DNA of 5,219 bases from Rubrobacteraceae bacterium (GCA_021156345.1 JAJNDJ010000194.1:1-5219); one strand, 5' to 3'. Positions 1 through 5,219 are shown, counted from the stretch's first letter. Made by a program: numbers and translations. The notes: generated from the sequence alone by a model not told the origin.

Positions 1-26
1 CCGACCCCGATCTTTCCCCGCTCCAT
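1..26 (-). CDS. Start of next operon gene, probably a Gfo/Idh/MocA-type oxidoreductase (partial)
   Basis: An ATG at 26-24 on the minus strand opens a reading frame that leaves the window after eight full codons (MERGKIGV). It lies 2 nt past the stop codon of the isomerase gene. It is preceded by a GGAGGAG Shine-Dalgarno at 32-38, inside the end of that gene, so translation is probably coupled. A short charged leader followed by KIGVG is how many Gfo/Idh/MocA dehydrogenases begin, just before the Rossmann GxGxxG loop. Eight residues cannot prove a family, so the start is well supported and the function is a guess from context. This is the only operon gene seen here with an ATG start. Confidence 0.6.
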
Positions 27-28
27 GT

Positions 29-957
29 TTACTCCTCCCTCGCGAAGGCTGCATCGAAGGCCTGTGTCGATGGCTCGAAATCCGTACGTCTCGCGAAAGC
101 CAGCGCGTCCTTGGCCCCGTACTCGCGGTCCATCCCCGAGTCCTCCCACTCGATGCTGAGAGGACCCTCGTAGCCGATACGGTTCAGCGCCCTTATGCAG
201 TCCTCCAGGTTCACGTCGCCGTGGCCCGGGGAGACGAAATCCCAGCCGCGCTCGGGGCTGCCAAAGTCCAGGTGGCCTCCGAGTATGCTCCTGCGACCAT
301 TCAACCGCTTGCGGCTGTCCTTGATGTGGAAGTGATAGATCCTATCCGCGAACTCCTCGATGAACGCTGCGGAGTCGAGGAACTGGTGGGCGAAGTGGCT
401 TGGGTCGAAGTTGATACCGAAGCCCTCGCGGTTGCCGATAGCCTCGAGAGCCTTGCGGGTGGTCACGAAGTCGTAGGCGATCTCCGTCGGGTGAACCTCG
501 AGGCCCCACCTGACGCCCTCCTCGTCGAAGACGTCGATGATCGGGTTCCACCGCTCGGCGAAGTCCTCGTAGCCGCGCTCTATCTCTGCGAAGTCGTTGG
601 GCGGGAACGAGTACAGCAGGTGCCAGATGCTCGACCCGGTAAAGCCGTTGACCTGCGTTACCCCAAAGCGGGCAGCAGCCCTGGCCGTGTCCATGACCTT
701 CTTGGCGGCACGCCGGCGAACGCCTTCAGGATCACCATCGCCCCATACGTCGGGAGGGAGCGTCGCCCCGTGGCGGGCGTCTATGGGGTCGCAGACCGCC
801 TGGCCGACCAGGTGGGTGCTTATGGCCCAGCAGTTCAGGCCGTTGCTGCGCAGTATCGCTCGAGCCCGTCGAACCCCCACTCCCCGCACTTTCTGGCGAG
901 CTCTTCCAGCGTCAAGTCAGCCCACTGTCCCGTAAAGAGCGTTACCGGTCTGGCCAC
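29..957 (-). pseudogene. Sugar phosphate isomerase/epimerase (AP_endonuc_2 TIM barrel), disrupted by an internal deletion
   Basis: This is a xylose-isomerase-like TIM-barrel protein that would be a metal-dependent cytosolic isomerase or epimerase acting on sugars or keto-sugars. The start is GTG at 957, with AGGAGG 7 nt upstream. The first 33 codons ([20 protein letters not shown], ending GFDGLE near 859) match the family N-terminus, then the frame runs into TGA at 837-835. The rest of the protein continues in another frame from about 862 (RAILRSNGL) to TAA at 29. Counting the downstream frame from a GTG at 889, the metal and catalytic signatures are present: E131 (LEVHPTE), D162 and H165 (NFDPSH), H188 and D191 (HIKD), and E247 (SIEWED). 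The family normally has about 25 further residues (ELACWGDHF-like) between the two parts. Their loss removes the beta1-alpha1 region and shifts the frame. The downstream piece could be made alone from the 889 GTG but would lack strand 1. The family call is firm and the substrate is unknown. Confidence 0.82.
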
Positions 958-964
958 GTTCCAA

Positions 965-970
965 CCTCCT
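965..970 (-). promoter_or_regulatory. Ribosome binding site of the isomerase gene
   Basis: AGGAGG on the minus strand lies 7 nt before the GTG at 957-955. It settles the true start of the isomerase gene and shows that the shorter frame opening at 889 is not the original N-terminus. It sits in the 50-bp gap (958-1007) after the upstream Gfo/Idh gene, where I see no promoter or terminator. Confidence 0.75.
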
Positions 971-1007
971 CTTACTGTCTACCTCGCGGACCGGCTCCGA
1001 CCCGCCC

Positions 1008-1938
1008 CTATAGCTTAGCGTCCCTCGCGGCAAGAAGCGCGGCCACGTCAACAGGCTCGTCGCTCTCGATAGACGTTACGCAACCAAGCATGGCGGCCAG
1101 GCTCCTCACGTTGTCTGCGGCAGCTGTCTCCGGCGGCTCGCCACCCTCGATCGCCGCGCGCAACGCCTGCAGCGTCGCCTCCCTCTCCACGAACTCGAGG
1201 TCGCGTTGCTCGATGAGACGCGGCTCCCGGCCCCACCGTTCGAAGACCACCTCCCCGGTCCCGCGGTCCTCTTCGCTGCCGCTCCAGAGGAGCCGTCCGG
1301 CCTCACCGAGGATCTCCCAGTCTCCGTTCCATGAGGTCTCGGGCTCGTGGGTCGCCCAGTCTCCCTGGTAGATGACGGGCACTCCGTCGTCGAGATCCAG
1401 GATCGCGGCTACCGCAGGGTAGTGGGTCGAAGACGTAAGGGTGGCGCATGGAGTACCTGAAGTCGCTCGGAGCGAAGAGCGTCCGCGTGTCGCGCCGACA
1501 GGATATCCTGATCGACGCGAGGTCCCCGAGCTCGCCTTCCATCACGAGCCGCTGCACGGTGCGGAACGGAGCGTTGTAACGGTAGTTCTGGCTGACCATG
1601 AGGATGCGCTCCGCTTTATCTGCGATCTCGACCAGGTCGAAGGCATCCTGGAGGGTTGTAGCCAGAGGCTTCTCACAAAGGATGTGCTTGCCTGCCTCCA
1701 GTGCTGCCTTCGCCACCACGTGGTGCGTGCCCGGCGGGGAGGCCACTAGCACAGCGTCGCACTCGACGGCCTCGAGCGCCTCCTCCAGTACTCCGTAGCC
1801 TGGGGTGACTTCTACATTACGGCGGGCTTCGGGGTCGGGGTCGACGACGGCGGCGAGCTCGACGCCGGGGGCTTCTGCCACCAACCCGGCCCAGCTACGG
1901 CCCCAGATACCGAGCCCGGCCTGGACTACGCGGACGAT
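1008..1938 (-). pseudogene. Gfo/Idh/MocA family oxidoreductase, disrupted by an internal deletion and lacking a standard start
   Basis: This is an NAD(P)-dependent sugar or polyol dehydrogenase. The first part (1938 to about 1426, 171 codons) has the Rossmann start VVQAGLGIWGRSWAG (GLGIWG as the dinucleotide loop), D33 at the end of strand 2, ASPPGTHH, and the family CEKP motif with the catalytic lysine at about K90. It ends RHPYVFD. The C-terminal domain resumes in another frame near 1424 (HYPAVAAILDLDDG, then VIYQGDWATHEPETSWNG) and ends at TAG 1010-1008, another 138 residues. About 35 residues are missing between the parts, including the DxxxH-type segment that normally supplies active-site residues, so the product should be inactive even if frames were joined. 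Read straight through, the first frame stops at 1303. Homologues begin (M)VRVVQAGLG, which places the start at ATC 1938. The nearest in-frame conventional start is TTG at 2052, inside the preceding gene. Its last codons overlap the stop of the upstream aldo/keto reductase. Confidence 0.8.
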
Positions 1939-2921
1939 ATCCGCTCCCTCTCCAGGGGCGCATCCCCGTTCTCGAGCCAGGCGAGCTCCTCGGGGGTCAG
2001 CACCAAGACGCCAGCCTCGACGTTGGCACTGAACTCCTCGCCCGTGTTGCAACCGACGAGGGCGAAGATCTCCAGTGGTTGAGCGAGGACGTAGGTCAAC
2101 GCGACCTGAGGCACGGTCAGTCCCTTCTCCCTGGCGAGAACGCCGGCGCGGTCGAGACGCCCGAAGTTCTCTTCGTAGCAGTAGGTCTCGACACAGATCC
2201 TGTCGAGGTTCGCGTCGAAACTGTCCAGGTTATGGCGGGTAAAGCGGCCGGAAAAGAAACCACCGGCAAGGGTCGACCAGGTGAACAGGGGCATCCTGGT
2301 CTCCTCGTACCAACGGCGGTCCTCCTCGTCTCCGCTGATGCTCACGCAGTCGGGCCAGGGCTCTTCGAATTGCACGGCGAGGCTGAAGTTGGGACTGCTC
2401 GCGACCATGGGCGTAAGGCCGTTCTCGCTGGCGTAGTCGTTCGCTTCGCGGAGGCGCTCGGGTCTCCAGTTCGAGCCGCCGAAAGCATGGATCCTGCCCT
2501 CCTCTTTGTGCTCGTTGAGGACCTGGACTATGGGGCCGACAGGGACGGAAGGGTCGTCGCGGTGGAGGAGGTAGAGGTCTATGTAGTCGAAGCCCAAGCG
2601 GGCCAGGGAGTCGTAGAGGTCGCCCGTTATATCGAAGGGGGTTACCCGCTTGCGGTCCTCGTTGTGATGGGCGCCCTTGCCGATTATCACGACCTCCTCG
2701 CGCAAGCCGCGGTCCTCTACCCACCGGCCGAGAGTCCGCTCACAGTCGCCCCCGCCGTACTGATGGGCCGTGTCGAACGTGGTGCCGCCCTGGGCGAAGA
2801 CGTCATCCAGCAGCGCGAAGCTCCGCTCCTCCTGCCCTTCTTCTTCGGATCTGATCATCACGGTGCCCTGGACGATCCGCGCTACAGGTTTCTCGATCCC
2901 AGGAACACTGCCATACTTCAA
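1926..2921 (-). CDS. Aldo/keto reductase, intact (331 aa)
   Basis: This is a cytosolic NADPH-dependent aldo/keto reductase of full family length, reducing or oxidising a carbonyl/alcohol, probably on a sugar or sugar-derived aldehyde. The (beta/alpha)8 barrel shows the complete catalytic tetrad: D50 and Y55 in FDTAHQYGGGDCE, K82 in IIGKGAHH, and H120 in LYLLHRDD. Further barrel and cofactor segments are AFGGSNW (147-152), SSPNFSL (175-181), FTWSTLAGGFFSGRF (213-227), and the C-terminal FALVGCNTGEEFSANVEA, which fits the NADP-binding helix. The start is TTG at 2921 because AGGAGG lies 7 nt upstream and homologues begin (M)xYGSVPGIEKP. A longer frame opening at 2957 adds 12 residues unlike the family. 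The TTG overlaps the TGA of the preceding gene (TTGA), and the 3' end overlaps the following gene. Together with the preceding oxidoreductase it is one of two undamaged genes here. The substrate is not predictable. Confidence 0.92.
   Translation of the reverse strand: MKYGSVPGIEKPVARIVQGTVMIRSEEEGQEERSFALLDDVFAQGGTTFDTAHQYGGGDCERTLGRWVEDRGLREEVVIIGKGAHHNEDRKRVTPFDITGDLYDSLARLGFDYIDLYLLHRDDPSVPVGPIVQVLNEHKEEGRIHAFGGSNWRPERLREANDYASENGLTPMVASSPNFSLAVQFEEPWPDCVSISGDEEDRRWYEETRMPLFTWSTLAGGFFSGRFTRHNLDSFDANLDRICVETYCYEENFGRLDRAGVLAREKGLTVPQVALTYVLAQPLEIFALVGCNTGEEFSANVEAGVLVLTPEELAWLENGDAPLERERISSA
1944..1948 (-). promoter_or_regulatory. Possible ribosome binding site for the ATC-initiated Gfo/Idh gene
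   Basis: GGGAG on the minus strand lies 5 nt before the ATC at 1938-1936, inside the last codons of the aldo/keto reductase gene. The spacing supports initiation at this point, where homologous proteins begin, and argues against the TTG at 2052. The match is modest in purine-rich sequence. Confidence 0.4.
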
Positions 2922-3910
2922 GACGCGACCTCCTCGCCGGGGTACCTGAGCCCCCACGCCGCTCTTATGCCGTCCATCGTCCTCATAACGGAGATCGTCT
3001 CGTCCAGCGGCATAACATCGCTCTCAGTCTTGCCTGCCTCCAGGCACCGCATGACCTCGGCGGCCTCGCAGTTGAAGCCGTTGCCGGAGACCGGGGCTTC
3101 GACGGTCTCGCTCTCTTCTCCTGGTCTATAGATAGTCATGGACTGCGGGCGCCACCAGGGGGCGTGGATCCTTACGTACCCTTCTGTGCCCATGATGGTC
3201 GCCTCCTGGGGCGTCGTGGTCCTGATGCCGATGGACAAATTGGCGAGTCTTCCACCTTCGTGCTCGAGTACTACGGAAGCCTGCTCGTCTACGCCCGTCT
3301 CCCCAATATGCGAGAGCCCTACCGACCCCGAAGGCCGCCCGAGAACCATGGAGGCGAACGATACGCAGTAGACCCCTACGTCGAGCAGGGCTCCTCCACC
3401 GAGCCTCTGGTCGAAGAGCCGGGAAGCAGGGTCGAGATCCGCCCTGAAGCCGAAGTCCACGTTCAGCATCCTCACCTCGCCTATAGCTCCTTCCGAAACC
3501 AGCCGCCGCACCTCTTCCATCAAAGGGAAGAACCTGGTCCACATGCCCTCCATGATGAAGAGTCCTCTCTCCCTGGCGAGCTCGACCACCCGTTCGGCTT
3601 CGGCGGCGTTCACGGAGAAGGGCTTCTCGCAGAGCACGGCCTTCCCGGCCTCCAGGCACAGTGTGGCGTTCCCCGCGTGAATAGGGTGGGGCGTCGCTAT
3701 GTAGACCACGTCGACGTCGGGGTCTGAGACGAGGACGTCGTAGCTCGCGTGGCGGCGGGGGATGTTCCACTTATCGGCGAACCTCGTCGCCGAGGCTTCA
3801 GAGCGGGATCCGACGGCGAACACCTCTGCCTCGGGCAAGGAGCGCAGGCCCTGTACGAACTGCCTCGCGATGGCGCCCGTCCCGAGTATCCCCCACCGGA
3901 ACTTCCTCAC
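2918..3910 (-). CDS. Gfo/Idh/MocA family oxidoreductase, intact (330 aa), first gene of the operon
   Basis: This is a cytosolic NAD(P)-dependent dehydrogenase of normal family length. The N-terminal Rossmann fold opens with WGILGTGAIARQF (GTGAIA at 10-15), followed by VGSRS at the end of strand 2 and YIATPHPIHAGN. LCEKPF (93-98) carries the family EKP lysine at K96. The C-terminal alpha/beta domain has MWTRFFP (123-129), GGGALLDVGVYC (171-182) with the D177/Y181 pair in place of the more usual DxxxH, and TTTPQEATIMGTEGYVRI. This pattern resembles the dihydrodiol dehydrogenase/glucose-fructose oxidoreductase-like branch, but the substrate is not determined. The start is GTG at 3910, where the Rossmann strand begins, with a weak AAGGG Shine-Dalgarno 8 nt upstream. 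A longer frame from 3955 gives a leader unlike the family. It follows the promoter candidate at 3962-3990 and is coupled by TTGA overlap to the aldo/keto reductase. Confidence 0.92.
   Translation of the reverse strand: MRKFRWGILGTGAIARQFVQGLRSLPEAEVFAVGSRSEASATRFADKWNIPRRHASYDVLVSDPDVDVVYIATPHPIHAGNATLCLEAGKAVLCEKPFSVNAAEAERVVELARERGLFIMEGMWTRFFPLMEEVRRLVSEGAIGEVRMLNVDFGFRADLDPASRLFDQRLGGGALLDVGVYCVSFASMVLGRPSGSVGLSHIGETGVDEQASVVLEHEGGRLANLSIGIRTTTPQEATIMGTEGYVRIHAPWWRPQSMTIYRPGEESETVEAPVSGNGFNCEAAEVMRCLEAGKTESDVMPLDETISVMRTMDGIRAAWGLRYPGEEVAS
2929..2934 (-). promoter_or_regulatory. Ribosome binding site deciding the TTG start of the aldo/keto reductase
   Basis: AGGAGG on the minus strand lies within the last codons (GEEV) of the upstream oxidoreductase, 7 nt before TTG 2921-2919. 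The stop TGA at 2920-2918 overlaps this TTG, giving a TTGA coupling junction, so the same ribosome probably terminates and reinitiates here. Confidence 0.75.
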
Positions 3911-3961
3911 GACGTGTGCCCTTCCCTTTTCTGCCTCACAAGGCCAGATCCACAAGCCGCG

Positions 3962-3990
3962 ATGCTACACACTCTGTAGCGCGGAATCAA
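3962..3990 (-). promoter_or_regulatory. Candidate sigma-70-type promoter of the leftward operon
   Basis: On the minus strand, TTGATT (3990-3985) is followed after exactly 17 bp by TAGCAT (3967-3962), a 4/6 match to TATAAT. Transcription would start near 3955 and leave a leader of about 45 nt before the GTG at 3910. The element lies in the only gap large enough for the operon promoter, 3911-4061. The -10 box overlaps one inverted repeat and the -35 box sits inside the spacer of another, which suggests repression by occlusion. The evidence is a pattern match only. Confidence 0.5.
3964..3980. promoter_or_regulatory. Inverted repeat GCTACA-N5-TGTAGC, candidate operator
   Basis: Perfect 6-bp arms (3964-3969 and 3975-3980) are separated by 5 bp. 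The repeat lies between and partly over the -10 box of the leftward promoter candidate, where a bound repressor would block RNA polymerase. Its size and spacing suit a dimeric regulator such as a GntR- or LacI-type protein. No regulator gene is in the window, so the binder is unknown. Confidence 0.4.
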
Positions 3991-3996
3991 ACCGCG
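3980..3996. repeat. Inverted repeat CGCGG-N7-CCGCG across the -35 box
   Basis: Perfect 5-bp arms (3980-3984 and 3992-3996) flank the A+T-rich spacer that holds the -35 hexamer of the leftward promoter candidate. It overlaps the neighbouring repeats on both sides by a few bases. Short G+C-only arms in G+C-rich DNA can arise by chance, so this is the weakest of the three repeats in the intergenic region. Confidence 0.3.
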
Positions 3997-4006
3997 AACG
4001 TTTGCG
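3993..4006. promoter_or_regulatory. LacI-type palindrome centred on AACGTT, candidate operator
   Basis: CGCGAAC at 3993-3999 faces GTTTGCG at 4000-4006. The 14-bp palindrome has one mismatched pair and a central CG. Sites of LacI/GalR-family regulators typically have this even symmetry with central CG flanked by A/T, and this family often controls sugar catabolism. It lies just upstream of the -35 box of the leftward operon and about 55 bp before the rightward aldo/keto reductase, so it could control both. The assignment rests on pattern and context only. Confidence 0.45.
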
Positions 4007-4049
4007 CCGACGCTGCCGAGGTATGTAGAAGGAGGCTGCCACTACCTCG

Positions 4050-4055
4050 AAGGAG
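4050..4055 (+). promoter_or_regulatory. Ribosome binding site of the divergent aldo/keto reductase
   Basis: AAGGAG lies 6 nt before GTG 4062, which fixes this start. The resulting protein begins MEYRNLGRTGVKVSE, as family members do. I see no convincing rightward promoter: TATGTA at 4022-4027 is a possible -10 box, but no good -35 box lies at the right distance. Confidence 0.7.
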
Positions 4056-4061
4056 TGAATC

Positions 4062-4923
4062 GTGGAGTACAGGAACCTCGGAAGAACCGGCGTGAAGGTC
4101 AGCGAGATCTGCCTGGGGTGCATGATGTTCGGGGGAAGGACGGGTGAAGAGGACTCGGCGGATATCATCGACCGCGCCATCGACGAGGGTATCAATTTCC
4201 TCGACACGGCGAACGTCTACAGCACAGGCGCCAGCGAGGAGGTTGTCGGGAAGGCGCTACAGCGGAACAGCAAGCGCGACGCCATCGTGCTCGCGACCAA
4301 GGTGCACGGGGCGATGGACGAGGACGATCCAAACGCCTCAGGCAACCACAGGCGACACATCATCGAGCAGTGCGAGGCCTCGCTGAGGCGCCTCCAAGTG
4401 GACCACATAGATCTGTACCAGATCCACCGCCCGAGCTCCCATGTTCCCATCGACGAGACGTTGCGGGCCCTCGACGACCTGATCCATGCCGGCAAGGTGC
4501 GCTACGTCGGCACGTCTACCTACGCCGCCTGGCAACTCGTCGAAGCGTTGTGGGCCGCAAAGGAGCTAGGATTCAACCGCTTTGTGAGCGAGCAACCCCC
4601 CTACCATCTCCTCGACCGGCGCATAGAGCGCGAGTTGGTTCCTTTCGCCCAGACCTACGGGCCTCGAAGCCGTACAGGCTATAGCGGGCGAGAAGGGCTG
4701 CACGCCTGGGCAGGTCGCCCTGGCCTGGTGTAAGGACAAACCAGGCGTCACGAGTCCCATCATAGGACCGCGTACGATGGAGCAACTCGAAGACAATCTA
4801 GGCGCCGTCGACGTTACCCTCGACGAGAACGACCACGAACGCTTCGACGCCGTGGCGCCTCCGGGAAGGGCCACGGTCCCCTACTACGAGGCAGACTTCG
4901 GCCCGCACCGCTTCCGCTGGTGA
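4062..4923 (+). pseudogene. Second aldo/keto reductase, divergent from the operon, disrupted by an internal deletion
   Basis: This is an NADPH-dependent aldo/keto reductase of the YRNLGRTG type. It starts at GTG 4062 with AAGGAG 6 nt upstream. Residues 1-200 are typical of the family and contain the full catalytic tetrad: D48 and Y53 (FLDTANVY), K80 (VLATKVHG) and H122 (LYQIHRPSS), then YVGTSTYAAWQ and EQPPYHLLDRRIERELVPFAQTYG. At about 4659-4664 the frame changes. The original frame ends at TAA 4731-4733 after unrelated residues. The genuine C-terminus continues in the next frame from about 4660 (LEAVQAIAGEKGCTPGQVAL, then SPIIGPRTMEQLEDNLGAVD) to PHRFRW and TGA 4921-4923. The missing 45-50 residues normally include strand 7 and its loop (IPWSPLAGGxLTGKY), which help hold the cofactor, so the protein should be inactive. 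It differs in sequence from the operon reductase and is not a recent duplicate of it. The family call is firm and the cause of the lesion is unknown. Confidence 0.83.
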
Positions 4924-4925
4924 TA

Positions 4926-4963
4926 GCCGATTGGGGAAGGGTCTCGACCCTTCCCCAATCGGC
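4926..4963. terminator. Perfect 17-bp hairpin just after the rightward gene, probable terminator
   Basis: Arms at 4926-4942 and 4947-4963 are perfectly complementary across 17 bp around a CTCG tetraloop. The hairpin begins 2 nt after the TGA of the aldo/keto reductase. There is no T-tract on either side, so it is not a classical rho-independent terminator. Hairpins without U-tracts have been proposed as terminators in actinobacteria, and the site between convergent genes fits a bidirectional role. A role in mRNA 3'-end protection is the alternative. Confidence 0.7.
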
Positions 4964-4970
4964 GCTGGTC

Positions 4971-5017
4971 AGCATTTCAGCCCTTCAGCTTGTCACCAAT
5001 TTGTTTGCTGAAATGCT
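4971..5017. terminator. Second hairpin, abutting the stop of the leftward membrane-protein gene
   Basis: AGCATTTCAGC (4971-4981) and GCTGAAATGCT (5007-5017) are perfect 11-bp inverted arms around a 25-nt spacer. The right arm touches the TAG (5020-5018) of the leftward gene, so in that direction the hairpin begins immediately after translation ends. No T-tract follows on either strand. The long loop makes it weaker than the 4926-4963 hairpin. It could be a terminator or a protein-binding inverted repeat. Confidence 0.45.
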
Positions 5018-5219
5018 CTATTGCTGCTGGTTCCTGGCCGCGCGGCGGCGGGGCGAGGCGAGGGTCAGCCCCAGGATGACGCATCCTGAAACGACCATGA
5101 TCAGGCCCCACCAAAAGTTCACGTTAAAGCCGAGGTCGCCCTCGCTCGGAGCGGCAGGGGAGACTAGCCCGACCAGGACCATCGTGACGCCGTAGATAAG
5201 GATGAGGGCTGCGATATAG
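5018..5219 (-). CDS. Small membrane protein of unknown function, C-terminal part
   Basis: A minus-strand frame enters from the right edge and runs 66 codons to TAG at 5020-5018. It encodes two hydrophobic segments. The first, IAALILIYGVTMVLVGLV, is near the window edge. The second, FWWGLIMVVSGCVILGLTLA, follows a short polar loop (SPAAPSEGDLGFNVN). The tail is positively charged (SPRRRAARNQQQ), so by the positive-inside rule the C-terminus is probably cytoplasmic and the loop external. I do not recognise the family and the N-terminus is missing. Codon use and the clear membrane pattern make it more likely to be coding than the opposite-strand frame over the same bases. It is convergent with the aldo/keto reductase and probably unrelated to the sugar operon. 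Confidence 0.65.
   Translation of the reverse strand, partial: YIAALILIYGVTMVLVGLVSPAAPSEGDLGFNVNFWWGLIMVVSGCVILGLTLASPRRRAARNQQQ

Noticed and set aside
853..866. Programmed frameshift or intron as the explanation for the frame changes
   Set aside because: In each broken gene conserved residues are missing as well as the frame being changed, and no slippery heptamer, intein or intron sequence lies at the junctions. A deletion explains the data better.
221..1018. Long plus-strand open frame opposite the isomerase gene
   Set aside because: It mirrors the minus-strand codons of a recognisable enzyme, has no family features, and spans the deletion junction and the intergenic gap. It is a G+C-rich shadow frame.
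2079..3131. 350-codon plus-strand open frame opposite the aldo/keto reductase and the end of the Gfo/Idh gene
   Set aside because: Both minus-strand genes are intact and clearly recognisable. The plus-strand translation is low in complexity (V, E, A and G rich) and crosses two genes, as expected of an antisense shadow.
3164..3727. Plus-strand open frame opposite the first Gfo/Idh/MocA gene
   Set aside because: It has no plausible ribosome binding site and its composition mirrors the opposite-strand conserved gene.
3937..3956. CACAAG direct repeat (3937-3942 and 3951-3956) in the operon leader
   Set aside because: A 6-bp repeat occurring twice is too short to distinguish from chance, and it matches no regulatory site I recognise.
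4002..4027. Rightward promoter TTGCGC / TATGTA for the divergent aldo/keto reductase
   Set aside because: The spacer is only 14 bp and the -10 box is a poor match, so I did not list it as a feature.
4920..5195. Plus-strand open frame beginning at the end of the aldo/keto reductase
   Set aside because: It runs through both hairpins and lies opposite a frame with two clear membrane segments. The minus-strand reading is more convincing.

Overview
The window is G+C-rich bacterial DNA. GTG and TTG starts, strong Shine-Dalgarno sites, tight gene packing and the protein families present suggest a Rubrobacter-like actinobacterium, with Thermomicrobia/Chloroflexota as an alternative. This assignment comes from recalled protein families and no search was run. 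The content is carbohydrate or polyol metabolism: NAD(P)-dependent oxidoreductases and a sugar isomerase. I see no mobile element, CRISPR array, tRNA or rRNA.

Layout: a leftward operon runs from a divergent promoter region near 3911-4061 to the left edge. In transcription order it holds an intact Gfo/Idh/MocA oxidoreductase (3910-2918), an intact aldo/keto reductase (2921-1926), a broken Gfo/Idh/MocA oxidoreductase (1938-1008), a broken TIM-barrel sugar phosphate isomerase/epimerase (957-29), and the first codons of another gene (26-1). Gene boundaries are mostly overlapping or nearly so, which implies translational coupling. A second aldo/keto reductase, also broken, is transcribed rightward from 4062 to 4923. 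It meets a leftward small membrane protein, cut by the right edge, whose stop is at 5018-5020. Two perfect hairpins lie between these convergent genes.

How the genes fit together: the oxidoreductases would interconvert alcohol and carbonyl groups on sugars or polyols, and the isomerase would rearrange keto or aldo sugars. The substrate cannot be read from the sequence. The divergent region has a good leftward promoter candidate (TTGATT, 17 bp, TAGCAT) overlapped by inverted repeats, including a LacI-type palindrome centred on AACGTT, as expected for sugar-inducible control.

The most notable point is that three of the five main genes are interrupted in the same way. Each has a well conserved N-terminal part in one frame and a well conserved C-terminal part in another, with roughly 25 to 50 family residues missing between them. 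The junctions are clean and no stop codon occurs elsewhere. The fifth-in-line oddity is that the broken Gfo/Idh gene also lacks an ATG, GTG or TTG start where homologues begin. Either this catabolic locus is decaying through recent deletions, or the assembly has lost short segments. The sequence alone cannot decide between these. I found nothing that looks like a wholly new system.
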